This document shows positions 48,701 to 61,219 of a stretch of 64,000 bases of DNA, piece by piece (the first letter of the stretch is position 1; each line of letters opens with the position of its first letter). The notes beneath the pieces were generated by a model, which made no database searches, had not been told where the DNA came from, and was given only the letters and a program-made list of their open reading frames with translations. The position numbers and the translations under genes were made by a program. The DNA is from Hypomesus transpacificus (lineage: Eukaryota > Chordata > Actinopteri > Osmeriformes > Osmeridae), in the NCBI RefSeq assembly GCF_021917145.1, contig NC_061081.1, positions 8,704,100 through 8,768,099 of the forward strand, in the 5' to 3' direction.

Positions 48701-51700
48701 GTTGCCACACTGCGTATGTGTGCTTGATCTGGTCAGTTTTGATTGCAATACCTGTGATTTCCAAAGGGCCATTTTCAAAGGGTGATTTCCTTGTTGCGGA
48801 CTTAAAAGTGATGAAAAGCTCAACTTTTGAGTGTGTATGGATGCGCAAGGCCAATCAGAGCACAAATGTACAAAAAAAAATCCTGCACAGTAGTCTATCA
48901 GTATGTGGCACAACAATGTACAGAATGTCCACCCTGTGCTGCACTGAGAATGCAGCATTATGCCGTGGTCTCATTAAAGCATTTACATTTGTTTGTGTAC
49001 ACAGGGTGGTGGGTGTGCTGCATTGTGGTCAGGTCTGTACAAATATGGTATCGTGAGAACACGACATGGAGGTGTGAGTGTGGGGCTGGTCGGAGAAGGC
49101 TGGGGCTGGTCGGAGAAGGGTGGAGCTGGGGCTGGTGACATGAGGGCATGGCTTGAGAGCAGACATGCATGTGTTTGTTTTACTTAGTGGTCGATAAGGG
49201 CCCCCTGGCTGTTATTTCCATAGCAAGGATCAATACAAGGGAAGCCATTTACTGTGTTGAGTGAGGATCTATAGTGCCAGGGTCTGCGTGTGCTGACACA
49301 TTTGAGCAAACTCAGCCATTTTGTCTCGTTTTAACCGCTGGTTTTTGGGGGATGACCAGCTCAATTCAATGCTTTTTCAGAGAACAACACAGATATGCAA
49401 AGTTTCACATTTAGTTTGAGGGTACAACAATAACAATACGTTATAACTAGTGCTGTCAGTTTAACGCGTTATTAACGGCGTTAACGCAAACCCAAATTAA
49501 CGGCGTCCATTTTTTTATCGCGCGATTAACGCTCTTTTTGGCCTAGCAAACTTTGTAGTTTTTTTTCACATGCTGTTGCAACAACTACCGAAGTTAGAAA
49601 AACTACAACACCACACCGGATCTAGCTAGACCGGAAACAAAACAACAGGCACGCCACACACTTGTTTGGCTTGTAGTGATGGGAAGTTCGGTTCTTTTTA
49701 CTGATTCGGTTCTTTGAATCTCGTTCAGTAAAATGAACGAATCTTTTTTCGAGTCATTTGTTCATTTCAGGGGGGGGGGAAACGAATCGTTCGTTTCCTC
49801 TTGCTACAGCCTGTACAGGTCACGTGAAAAATGATCCAAAGACTCGTAGAAAGACCGAGTCGGGAAAGGAACGAATCGTTCGTTTCCTCTTGCTACAGCC
49901 TGTACAGGTCACGTGAAAAATGATCCAAAGACTCGTAGAAAGACCGAGTCGGGAAATGAACGAATCACTCGTTGAGAGGACTCGTTACTCCCGAGTCCTT
50001 ATAAGGATTTGTTCAAAATGAACGAATCGTTCACGAACGACACATCACTATTGGCTTGCGATCCGGCTAAAGCGTAGTAGCAGAGCCCGTTTACGGATAT
50101 GAGACATTCTCTGGTAGTAGGTTAACTTTACGTTTTGAGTGGATGGCGAGCGCGAGACGCCGAAATGGATGCCAATAAGATTCTGAATGGAAAGTTTACT
50201 TTTAAAAAGTTGCCAAATGGTTCCATTGACAAGACCAAAGTGATCTGTGTGTTTTGTCGTTGTAAAATGAGCTATCATTGCAGCACGTCCAGTCTGAAAT
50301 ACCACTTGATGGCCAAGCACACAGATGATGCAAATTCTCCGCCCCCTCGTCAAAGCCAGGCGATTGCAATGTTGTTTTCAATAACAAAAAATATTTGCAC
50401 GAAGCAATCCGAACCACTTTTCCATGTTGATAAGAGCATTAAAATTTGAAAAAAGAATGGGACAAAAAGAAATCAAGGGACATTTAGAATAGATAGAAAT
50501 AGAAATGTGCGATTAATTGTGATTAATCGCGAGTTAACTATGACATTAATGCGATTAATCGCGATTAAATATTTTAATCGTTTGACAGCACTAGTTATAA
50601 CTGTACATCTGTAGCTGGCATTTGTAGCAGAAATTTGTAAAGTATAGACTTGTTTTGAATTACTCTCAGATACAGCACAGTAATATGAACAAATGTCAAT
50701 GTATCTTTGTGTTTGATATTTTAATTAAATTCCCTAAGTACAGTATCTCCAATCAGGCGTTACTTTTCCAATGAAAAAACACTTAGCTTCCAACCTTCCA
50801 TTCTTGTGGATAAAGGCTGATGTTTGATCTACTGCAGCTTTTTGTACTGCCCTTTGTAAGTGTTTTCTTTTTTTATACACAGCTAAGATGAAGAGAAGGA
50901 ATGAGTCAACACCATTAGCAGTCTGTCAGGTAACCGCAGAGCCAGGAAGAGCTAGATTAGATAGACAGATCAGATGGACAGACAGATGGCGGGAAGGAGG
51001 TTTTGAAGCGTTCTTTTGAGCACCATAGCAGAATAGGTGTGTTACTGAAAGTGCTCCATTGCTCAAAGAGCATTGCACACAGAGCGTACACCACATGCCT
51101 GATCCCACTTCTACATCATATAATACTGAATATATTGGCATTATGGTTGAATCTAAATCCATCCCACAAATATACTGTCGGAAGTTTGGTGTGCATAGCG
51201 TAGATGACTCACTGTTGAAGTTTTATTTGAATCAGCCTGTGACATCAAAATCTCTCAGATGTCTGTGCTGGTGAAGGACATAGCCCGCCTCATTTCCTGT
51301 AGCCAGGGGCAGCGCTCAACCTTTCAAGCTGCTGTTGCTTCCAAGTCAGTAAAAATGTGCATTGTGTTCTCGGCATATTGTATAAAATGGGCACTATCTA
51401 GACTGTAAACACTAACTAGACTGTAAAATACATGCATGTCGGTTCTAACCACAATTGTCAGTTTGGGATTGGGGAATTTCCTGTTTTTTCCTACCATTCC
51501 ACAGTGAGATATTGCACGGAAAAGTATATGGGGAAAGTTGATGAGGTAAAAGTGAAGCTAAACGATACAGTAGTTGAATTAGGTCATTTGAAAGGAGTTT
51601 CTTTATGGATGAAATGTTGGCTACCTAACTAACAGCAAGACAATATAAAGTGAGTACTTAGTTTCAGTAGAAACGCAGTGAATTTGATATTCATGTTAAT

Positions 51701-54700
51701 TAATTGACATGCATAAATCCAATCACTTGACAAGAACCGTTATCCAGGTGGTTAGGGATACAATAGCATCATGTTTCAGAACTAGACTGAGAGACTGAAA
51801 AGAGACTGAATCAGTTAGCAACATGACGTGAGTATCACCAATTCTCGGCATGCATACATGTACCGTTACACCCCTAATATATATTTACTGTCAAGTCTCT
51901 CCTTCTTCTTCCAGCTCTCTTGTATCTCTCTCAGACCTGTCAGCTTTTATGGACTAATAAAACAAATCCTTCTCACTGGATCGCCCACCCATAGACTCTG
52001 TCCTCAAAGACATTTAGCTGCTAACCTTGCCCATTGTATACAGTACATGGATGTGTGTGTGTGTGTGTGTGTTTGGTACCTGTACACTACATAACCTGTG
52101 TGACAGGATGTGGGAGGCCGTCCCCATGTCAACTCTGAAGGTGGTTGGTCTGAAGAAGATCATTGTGCCGTGCTCTGGATGTGGCTGGGCTGCTCTCGGG
52201 ATTTCGCTGTGGTATTTGTCCACCTTGGGGAATGCACAGCAGCCTAGATACGTAGGAAGGGAGACTGTAATTGGTGGAATGTGAAACCTGCCATATGTGG
52301 ACTTCCAGTAAATACCTCATCAGTCAATTATGGACTAACTAGAGCTGTTTGTTGTGTGCATGTGCGTGAGCTATTGAGTTTGTAGCTTACCAAAACCAAA
52401 GGCTTGGAGGCTTTTTCCAGGATATTTACTGTGTTTGCTCTCTGATGATTTCATGGACAAATGGCCTGACATATAGTCTGTACTGTCTTTTGGGAACAAT
52501 AATATGGGAACTGTCTGGAGTCCCATGTTGTCACTTGAAAAGTTACCAGAATTAACAAAACCATCATGACCATGAGATTAAAAACGTCCCATCTTTTGTC
52601 AACACAATTGACAGCACCTCGGTGCATCATTTTCTGACAGCAACAGTCCAGGCAATCTGAAAGAAGACCAGATAAGATGACTTACAGATGATAGAGGAAC
52701 TCTGTTCAGCTCAACTGATGTATTTGTATGCCAGACCTCAACTTCTATTCTTATCTATGCGCAAGCAACGCCTGGCGGAGAATATGCTGTGTTTGGCTTG
52801 TGCAAGACTCAAGTCTCTCTTTCAAGCACGATTATTATAGTTTTTTGTTATAGCTTCGCCTTTTGGAAGAGAGTCCAATTTGGACAGGAGATGAGACCCA
52901 GATGCCGGGCCCACCCCCTGAGACGGCCTTGGGGTTCGGAAAGTCTTTTCTCAGCACCGTAACGCCGAGAGCAAAAGTGAAGGGTCTGACCTGTTCAGCT
53001 GCTTGGCCAGCACTGCACGTCCTGCCAGCTGATTCTCCTGAGGTCAATGTGGATGAGGGAGAGGGATGGGGGAGTGGGGGATGGGTAAATGGGGGACTAT
53101 TGACTATTTAACAGAGACATGTATAGTGCTTTCAAGTACCTGAATCTCAAGTGGATAGGATGGAGGGTAATGTGGGAGGGGAGGGGGAGTTTGGGGGTGG
53201 ACTATTCAACAGAGAAATATTTATAATGCTTACCTGATCTCCTTAAGTGGACGGAAATGGGAGAGAAGGTAGAGGGGGTTCTGTCAGGAGGGGGGGTAGA
53301 CTATTCAACAGGAAGATATTTGTAATGCTCTCGAGTACTTATAAAATATATATAATTTCTGTTTGGAAGAATTAAGCCAATTGACAACTTACTTTGCAGC
53401 AAATCTGTCCGAAAATAGTCCTGCTCTGCTCCATTTGTCTCCAAGGTTGGTCCTTCATTTCCTCACCATTGTAGAAGTGCAACTGCTTGACGTTCACTTA
53501 TTAAGGGGGCGTCCACTTTTCACCTCAGAGACCACGGGGGGCCCTGTTTCCTGCAGATCTTCCTACACAGAACAGCAGTGGAATCAGAATGATCCCCATC
53601 GTTTGATGCGGATGAGCAGTGGGGCATCATCCTCCCAGAGACATGAGGCTTCGTCTCTGTTTAGAAATGGCCTTTGGGGTGGAGGGGTCATTTGGTCTGC
53701 TGGTAACAGCTTGCTGTATAGCATGCTGGATAATCACATACTGTATATAACATGCTGTATACTCGTATACTTTATATTGTTTCTGGGGATTGTCTTGTAT
53801 GTTCGGTTGCAACATTGCCTACATAAAGAAATGGTCAGTTCCTTTGACAAGGGAGATGCCTTTGCCACATCTTGATGAGTTCTGTTTAAAGTTGCTCGAA
53901 TACCATTAGAACTGAGCAAGCCACATATTGACAGTTTATTGATTCTTTACCGTTTTTGGTTCTGTCAGCACGACGGTCACTCTTATCCGTCACAGTTGAA
54001 ATGATTGACACTGCTGAACCATAATCAATATTTCAACCCATCATACTAATCTCTCCCAACTGGGTGTTGAAGCTTGTCTTTCCTCCCTCGAGAGAAAAGA
54101 TGCACGCAGCATCTAATAAAACAGTACCTTAATCATTCTTATATTTTTACTCATTTTGAACTAACAGGAAGAAACTGAATGGTAAAATAGCATCTGACTT
54201 TCGTCTACCCAGTTTGTCAGTTTTAGTTATATGTTACTATCAAATTCATATCAAAATGAAGGAAAATATCATATTGTTTAAAATAATAGTACAGAAATAT
54301 AATCAAAAACAAAACTGGAGAACATGTAGACATGACATCACAGGACGCTGTTTTGTAAGTAAGTCAGAGTTAACTCCAGAAGCAGTGACATGTAAACACA
54401 GTTTAACTTCATTTACTCCAGTGAAACATACTCGTAAAATGCCTTACTGCCTTGTACTCAGAAAAAGTTCTGGGCTGGTTTTATAGGCCTGTATCCCAGC
54501 CCTCACACGTCTCTTTGGTGTCATTTTTACAGACTCACCCTCACGGTGGCTTATTCTACCAGATATCCAGTTGAGATGGTCTCACCCCCTGCTGACCCCC
54601 TGATGCACTGGTCAATGTGTTGTATGTGGCAACAGACTGGCCTAAAGTGACATCAGTAATCATTTCTTGCCATGGTGTACAGCTTGTCAAGGCTCAACCA

Positions 54701-56194
54701 TTTCACATTTCAAAAAAACCTTTCTTATTAAGTTTGGTGTGCTGTTATTTTGTAATCCTCGAGGTACTTGCTGGAGATACATCTCGGGTTCTCCCTGCTG
54801 GTCCCTCACCCGTTGTCCTTTGTGTGCTGTGGTAGGTGGTGAAGATGATGATCATCGTGGTGGTGACCTTCGCCCTCTGTTGGCTGCCGTACCACGTCTA
54901 CTTCATCGTGACGGGCCTCATCAAGTACCTGAACAGGTGGAAGTCCATCCAGCAGGTGTACCTGTCAGTGCTGTGGCTGGCCATGAGCTCCACCATGTAC
55001 AACCCCATCATCTACTGCTGTCTGAATAGCAGGTAGGCTAAACACACACACACACACACAGATCAGAACATAGTTGAGTGCACAGATAAAAAGCTTTCCT
55101 GGTGTCTTCTAACCAATAGAATGTTGCCTCATCTTGCTTTTGAAAATGAAAGGCTGTGTTCTCAGTTTAGAAGGCGCCCCTCTAGCAAAGTGGTCCAATA
55201 ACTCTGGCTGATTCTTTTAATCTATTCTGTGATTCATGCAGTTCATAAACATGCTCTCAAGTGGGACATTATTGGGTGGATTATTATTATTGTTAGACAA
55301 CCCAGTAATTATGTGTGATACTTGTGACGACACAAACACACACAGAATGTTCTGAGTGAATACATTTTTCCATGGCCATGAGCATTGTTTCTGCGAAACT
55401 GAACATAGCATGACCATACAACAACATGAAAGAGACATGGGGCAGCTTCAAGCACCCTGCATGGTTTGGGCATTGGTGTATGGCAGTGCATGAAAGGTGA
55501 ATAGCAAATAGGGCAATTAGGGTTTCACGGTAATTAACTGAAGTGCAGGGTGCCTCTTTGTCCAGAGTAAGCACAGCTCTTATGGGGGACGTACAATGTG
55601 TTTGCCTCCTCTCTGACACTTGAGGCAAGTTGTGGGGAAAATACATCAGTCCCCCTTAAATGCCCATGAAGGCTCATGCCATTGTCCACACACAGTAGGG
55701 GCAAGTTGGGAAGCTGCTGCCAACATACTTTTGTGGACGCAACTGTCAGCTTTAACGGAAAAGTGGGATTGACACCCATTTTTCTCCTCTCTCTTTCTGT
55801 CTCTCTGTTATTGCTTCTCTTTCTCTGTCTCTCTCTGTTTCTCATCACCTGCTGCCCCCCCCCTCTCCCCAGGTTCCGGGCGGGGTTCAAGAGGGCATTC
55901 TGCTGGTGCCCGTTCGTCCAGGTGTCCAGCTACGACGAGCTGGAGCTGCAGACCACCCGCCTGCACCCGGCGAGGCAGAGCAGCATGTACACCCTGTCCC
56001 GCATGGACACCAACACCATGGTGGTGTACGACCCCGCCGAGGGTGACGCCGGGAGTGGTGGGGCTGTCCAGAACCACGCCACCGTCAACAGGAAGAATAT
56101 CTCTGTGGCGTCGCGCCACGACGACTGCAACGGGAATGGGAGAGCGGTCAAGGCCGGGATCGCCCCCACAGTGGAGGCCGAAGAGTTCTCCTGA
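39732..56194 (+). CDS. tacr3: Neurokinin-3 (tachykinin) receptor, class A GPCR
   Basis: Five coding exons: 39732-40099, 42779-42967, 43296-43446, 54836-55032, 55873-56194. They total 1227 bases and 408 residues, intact. The protein starts [18 protein letters not shown] with N-glycosylation sites (NGS, NYT). [35 protein letters not shown] and [19 protein letters not shown] (E/DRY position split by intron 1) match NK3 receptors closely; TM5 [20 protein letters not shown]6 FALCWLPYH and TM7 [14 protein letters not shown] follow. The C-tail has palmitoylation-type Cys (FCWCPF) and [20 protein letters not shown]. It binds neurokinin B and couples to Gq at the neuronal plasma membrane; in vertebrates this signalling controls GnRH neurons. 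Exon number and phases (2, 2, 0, 2) fit the family. Human TACR3 is 465 residues; the difference lies mostly in a shorter N-terminus and C-tail. Intron 3 is 11.4 kb and repeat-bearing. Which teleost paralogue (a or b) is unresolved. Confidence 0.97.
40100..42778. other. tacr3: tacr3 intron 1
   Basis: Donor GTATTG, acceptor CTGCACAG. Holds a short GT run at 40407-40432 and no recognised element. Confidence 0.85.
44105..44265. repeat. Degenerate short tandem repeat in tacr3 intron 3
   Basis: Seven or so imperfect units of about 20-23 bases around the words GCGAAG/GCAAAG and TGCTCTTCTT. Units are clearly diverged from each other. Confidence 0.7.
45445..45675. repeat. 26-base minisatellite in tacr3 intron 3
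   Basis: Nearly nine copies of a 26-base unit beginning GTTGTAACAGGGCTTGG; most copies are identical, pointing to recent expansion. The minus-strand ORFs across it are repeat artefacts. Confidence 0.97.
46196..46580 (-). mobile_element. LINE 3' end (non-LTR retrotransposon fragment)
   Basis: The minus strand reads [20 protein letters not shown], then [20 protein letters not shown] and a KLWNKLP motif, the conserved end of a fish LINE ORF2. It is followed by a 3' tail with AAGCACCTTGAGC-like sequence seen at ends of fish non-LTR elements. It is a 5'-truncated copy of about 0.4 kb with the end of ORF2 still readable. Confidence 0.8.
49674..50050 (+). mobile_element. Nested hAT-like MITE
   Basis: A 377-base element inserted into the larger hAT. 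Ends TAGTGATGGGAAG and CACATCACTA give a short terminal inverted repeat, TAGTGATG against CATCACTA with an intervening base mismatch pattern, flanked by the perfect 8-base duplication TTGGCTTG (49666-49673 and 50051-50058). The interior is full of GAACGAATC / GATTCGTTC words in both orientations and has no coding capacity. It is younger than its host element. Confidence 0.88.
49781..49958. repeat. 89-base tandem duplication inside the nested MITE
   Basis: Two nearly identical 89-base copies start at 49781 and 49870, each beginning AACGAATCGTTCG and ending around GTCGGGAAA; they differ at only one or two positions seen by eye. Confidence 0.93.
50165..50449 (+). pseudogene. hAT transposase N-terminal fragment with BED zinc finger
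   Basis: From [13 protein letters not shown], the reading frame contains [20 protein letters not shown] followed by YHLMAKH. The C-x2-C ... H-x4-H spacing is a BED-type zinc finger, the DNA-binding domain of hAT transposases. The frame stops about 50 residues later, without the catalytic core or hAT dimerisation domain. Confidence 0.7.
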
Positions 56195-56623
56195 AACAAA
56201 AGCGAGCACGCTCACACACTCACACAGACAGACACATACTCTCGCATAATTAGACACACAAACAGAAACACACTCAGGGTAGTTGTGTACTAAGTTGTAT
56301 CAAGACAACTAATAGTCAATGTTTCCAAACCGAACGCACACCCAAGTAAACAGCACAAACATGAGAATTGAATCTAGTTCACCGGAACAGGTTTTTGTAG
56401 TAGCCTTTGTGAACACCATCCTTTTAGTTCATCTCAAGTACAGTTGAGCAAGGTCGCCGTGGCGTGCCGCAGCTCTGCGGTTTGTCTTGCTTGGTTTGTG
56501 TTGTAGTGGTTTCATTTTAGCTCTAATCCCATGAGGGTTTCTCCCATATACCTCATTGAGGGTTCAGGCCATGATCACAGTGCTCAACCTTGGAACTGAT
56601 TAGCATCTGAAAGGTCGTGGACT

Positions 56624-56899
56624 GTGGTAATTAGCGAGGGCACATGCCTGGCAAAACAAATGATCCTTCTTGGACTGATTATTGGGGTGTGCTTGCCGAC
56701 GGCGAGCACAAACCATTGTTATTTCACATATATATTATTATTGTTTATTTTCGCGCCCCTAAGGCTCAGTCAATATTTGGACTACATAGACAACGCCGAT
56801 GTCAAAAGGTTCGTCTTGGTCGCGATTGCGTTGTTTCTATCGGGATTTATGTTCCGTTGCACGGTTGAGGTTTTAATTAAGTTTTTGTGGCAAAAGTGA
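56624..56899 (+). CDS. Unrecognised ORF with two hydrophobic segments
   Basis: A 91-residue ORF with two hydrophobic stretches (around FTYILLLFIFAPL and VLVAIALFLSGFMF) split by a short acidic loop YLDYIDNADVKRF and ending KFLWQK. No family is recognised. It lies 430 bases after the tacr3 stop and part of it is involved in a 21-base inverted repeat, so it may be repeat-derived rather than a gene. Confidence 0.15.
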   Translation: MVISEGTCLAKQMILLGLIIGVCLPTASTNHCYFTYILLLFIFAPLRLSQYLDYIDNADVKRFVLVAIALFLSGFMFRCTVEVLIKFLWQK

Positions 56900-57450
56900 A
56901 GCTAACAGTGGCTAACGTGCTAGCCACAGTCGCTGACGCTACTGACGTCACTAACGTCACAAAATATCGCGTGACTACCTCTAGCAGAACATTAGTTTAG
57001 CAGCTTGTTAACTTCTGGGAGATAGCTAGGCTAACTGCTGTACTGCAAGGGAGGAGCAGAAACGCCACAAGCAAATAGGCCAGGGTGATAACTATTTACT
57101 CATTATACTTTTACTTTGCGATTTGAAACACAATTGTGAAGTGTAATGTACAATATAAGCTGATATAAGGAAGTAGTTACGTCTACTTTCGGAAACAATA
57201 GTCTACTATTTCACTGAAGCATTAGCATCATGACATTAGCCTCTTGCCCGGACAACACATACTACAGCGGTCCGTGATGCATCTGTTTTCAATCGTTAAA
57301 ATAAACATTCTTCTCCAATACATTTTCGTTGTAGGATTTATTATGACATATTACAAGTAAACGATTTGGGTGAAATTATCATTACCTGTGGTGTCAAACT
57401 AATGTAACTCACTGCAACACTGTACAGTAGCCTAGTAGGGTACTTACAAA

Positions 57451-57540
57451 ACAGCGTTAGCGGCTAGATAAAGACTACTAACAGAACAGCGCTAGCGGCT
57501 AGGTAAAGACTACTAACAGAACAGTGCTAGCGGCTAGGTA
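57451..57540. repeat. 35-base tandem repeat
   Basis: Two full copies and one partial copy of a 35-base unit starting ACAGCGTTAGCGGCTAG at 57451, 57486 and 57521. Confidence 0.93.
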
Positions 57541-60500
57541 GCCTAGTAGGCTACTGTAGCTAACAAAAACATCTCCACAGCTGTTTACAGTACTGTAGGA
57601 AGTCAAACGGCGGCACATGTTTTTGGTGAAACTATCTAACTAGTGACTACTAACCTGAACTCCATTGCCAAAGCCTAAACTTTGTCAATCTGTTCATGAA
57701 AATAATTCATTTCAGCCTAGACCGTACAAAGTAAGTAACGTTAAATCAAATTCAACCAACGCAATCGCGACCAAGACAGTCTAGTAGTAGTTGTAGCCTA
57801 CAATCTACCAGGGCAGCTTCTCCACACAGCAGGGCTATATGGCATTTTGCCTGGTTACTGACAATGATCGCTACCACTGACATTCTTATGAATGAGTGAT
57901 TTTCCCCTAAATACATGTCAAGCTTATTTACCATTTTTGGGGCATATTTTCAGTTAGCAGATGATACTATTTGAATCGCGATTCCATCTGAGATAGCTAG
58001 CTACAGTACTGCTGGTAACGTTGTTGTTAAACTAAATTTCAAAGGGGGTTCTTTATTAATGAATTAATGCAATATGAGTAGGCTAAATGCCTGAAAATAT
58101 CACGAGAATGGAAAAACTTACAATGACGTTTAAGTCATAGAGATTAGGTCAATTTTTACACCGGTCTGCCAAATGTATTCGTTTTGATTCAACTATGAGG
58201 TTGCTGATCACCATTCCCTCTTGCAGGGGAGATGAGAAGACAACTATTTCATTCTACTCTTCACTCTTAGTATTTTGAGTTGTAAATGAGCAGAAAACAA
58301 TGCTTTTAAATCTATGTAATCTTTAGCATATAAATAATAAGTAGGCTATGCATTTTAATATAAAATATATAGAAATGTAATTTAAATACGGACCCTTGCA
58401 ACCAACACAAGTAAGCAAGCACACCCTACAATTTCCCCAGAAATCTCTAGTTTTGTTTATTTCTTGAGCAGATCCCACAGTTTACATGGTCACGCCAGTG
58501 CTGTGTACATGATCCAGCATATATGGTGATAAGTTTGAGCTCTTCTTTTGCGTGATACTGTGATAATGTGGTCATGTATCAATGTCTACAGCCACTTGGA
58601 GACTTGCCAGTTATTGAACTTGCAAGAAAAGGTGTAATCAAGTTTATGTGTTGTGTGTGTGTGTGCTGTTACGGGTTTGTTGCCCATTCATTTTCCTGTC
58701 AGACCAAGTCAACATGTAGTACAGCTGACAAAAACACAAGGTTATTGTCATGCTGTGTGGGCCTTTTTGATCTAATTCATGATGCCTGGCTGGGCATTAT
58801 CTTAAAATGGGACTGTTGTGGTGTTGTCTGTGTGTTTGAAGCGCACCAAATAACTCGATGTGGACATGTAATAACAGTGCAAATCACTTAACAGCAAAGT
58901 GAGTGTGAAAAGGGTTGTACATAAATGGACAAATCTGTCAAATTCGTTGACATTACCTTGATGTGGGATTACGATAGCACGTGAGCTAGCAACAATGTGT
59001 GAATGTAAATGTCTGAATGTAAAATATTTTTTCACACCCCTCTGTAAAACCACAATTGCCTGAGTTTCCGCAGAGCTCCAGCTAAGTGTGTGTTTACATA
59101 GCTGAAGAACAATGACTGTAAGTTTCAGTGTAAATATGGCAAGGAAAGTGTTTTTCCCTCTTTGGAGAGTGTGTGTGCGTGTCTCCCCCCATCCCAGGTT
59201 AATCTTACAGCCAGGTTTCTCCATCATGTGCTAAATGCAGCACCCACCAGCCCTTCAGCTCTTGTCATGTTTGGTCTGAATGCCAAACAGACACAGTGTT
59301 TATGCCTGTTTATTTCCATGGCCTTAGAGGAGTGGGAGAAGGGAGGGCAGTTCAGCATGAACCAGCTTTATACTTGTCAGACAGTCCGATGGGGTCTCCC
59401 AGTCATCCCTACAGGGCAGAGATCAGTCCTAGCTTGGGGTGACAAATGTGTAACCCCCCCCCAAAACACACACAGGCAAACACCTCCCTCAGGGCCAGCC
59501 AAGTGTTCTGTTGAATCATAGACAGATTCCAGAATCGAAGTGTAACAGATTTATTTATATATTTTTTCTAGATGACTGACCTCCACCTGTGACCATTCCT
59601 TCTTTGTGCCTTAAAGAAAACAGGAGGATGGGGTGGTGGTGGTGGTGATGATGGTGGTGGGGATTTGTGTTATTTGTGCTTGTTGGTTGTCATGGAAACA
59701 ATTGAATGTTTGTGAGGTCGCGCTAGGAACTGTAGCTCATCAAAGTCCTGTTGTTTTAATTTGTGGCCCCTGACAGATTGTAGGAACATAATTAGGTTGA
59801 GAGTGATACCTCATTCATTCTCAAAGCATAGATTTGTATTTGGAGGCCTACAATTAGACAGTGTTCTGTAGCCATTCAAAACCCCACATTGTTTAACTGT
59901 ACATATGAACTTTGATAGATATTAATGTAGTGGATCAATAGTGATTTGTGCAAACTCTTGTTTTACAGTATCAAAAATGCATGTTTAGAGCCTCTCACCT
60001 TACAGCAAACATGCCCTCCGAGGGGGCATTGCTAATATATTATATGTACACATTTATTTTCACATAGGAGTTATTGGTGCCAGAGAGAAATATATTGTGT
60101 GTACTCAGACAGTTGAGTTCTCAGTCGTTGGTAGGCAAGCTAAGTGTGCCATTAGAATGTTTAAAGACGTCATGAAAGTATTTATTAGATTATATTAACT
60201 TAAATTATGATTTCAATATTGCGAGTAAACTTGCTATAAAGCAACTATTTATAATTTCATACCAAAACAGTTTGCCATTTATGCTGCTATGTTATGGTAA
60301 GTGTTGTCAATCTATATGATGTGCTATTTGTTTCTAAAAACAAAGAAATGCCTATGAAAAGGTAAGTTGTTGCGTGGTGTCATGTTGTGGTTTGCTTAGT
60401 TGAGATCTCGCGTTCCTGTGTTACCTGTTCATGTATTTTCGATAACATGCTTTGTGTTAGTGGACAGAAGGAAGAGCAGTGCCTCTATTGTTGTGTTATT

Positions 60501-61219
60501 GTATTGCAGGAAAATAAAAAATAAAAACATTTCTAACACATCTGCCAACTTTCTGGAGTTCTACACTATAAACTGTAAATTTATTTTTAATAATGGATGA
60601 ACTCTCTGAACCCAAAAGTTTAATATAAAACCGTGGATCAAGATGGAATATGTTAATGCTGTTTGGAATCGTAAATAGTTCTTTTTTGACTTGACAAAGC
60701 TCTGTTCTGTACCTTCTGTTTGTTGGCACCCTTAAGTTGTGATGTATGGTAGAATATCATAACTGCTGGCTGTCATTTTACTACAGTGGGTCTCCATACT
60801 AGTGCCCAGAAATGTTTTACATTGGAAAGATTATCCTGTTATCAGTTTTTAGCTTCAATTCAGACATCTGTCTTTGCTTTTAACACCATCATGGTCTACT
60901 CAAACTAAGAACAACATACTTATGTCCACTTTTAAAGTGAATAAAACTGTTCTAAAAAGTCATAGATTTATGTATTTAAAATGCACAATGTATCGCTTGT
61001 ATGTAATGCAAATGCACTGTATATGCTTCTGTGTTCAGTAACTTCAAGACAGGCCCTTTCAATTAATCAAATGTTGTTATCACGAAAAAAAGAAAAACTT
61101 TTCTTTTTCTGCTACGTTTTTTTGAAAAGCATTTTGTAAGTGTGTGGACTTGTAACTGTTGATCTGTTGTGTTTTTAAGTGGTCCTGTAAATAAAAGGTT
61201 TTCTGCTCCACTGAATAGT

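Larger units (their letters stand above)
49448..50593 (+). mobile_element. Non-autonomous hAT-type DNA transposon with BED-finger exon
   Basis: Terminal inverted repeats TAGTGCTGTCA / TGACAGCACTA are flanked by a perfect 8-base target duplication GTTATAAC (49440-49447 and 50594-50601). Subterminal regions are rich in GATTAATCGCG-type words in opposite orientation at both ends. Inside is an ORF fragment with a BED-type zinc finger (see separate entry) but no RNase-H-like transposase, so the copy cannot move alone. It sits in tacr3 intron 3 and itself carries a nested insertion at 49674-50050. Confidence 0.9.
43447..54835. other. tacr3: tacr3 intron 3 (11.4 kb)
   Basis: Donor GTGAGA, acceptor TGGTAG. 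Apart from the listed repeats it has a TG run at 52054-52072 and G-rich segments near 53060-53300, and no supported nested gene. Confidence 0.85.
56200..61210. other. Region downstream of tacr3
   Basis: No gene supported apart from a weak ORF at 56624-56899. Possible polyadenylation signals AATAAA occur near 60940 and 61188, so part of this could be a very long 3' UTR, but nothing proves it. Confidence 0.4.

Noticed and set aside
55534-56257. Minus-strand ORFs over tacr3 exon 5
   Set aside because: Shadows of the GC-rich receptor C-tail exon.
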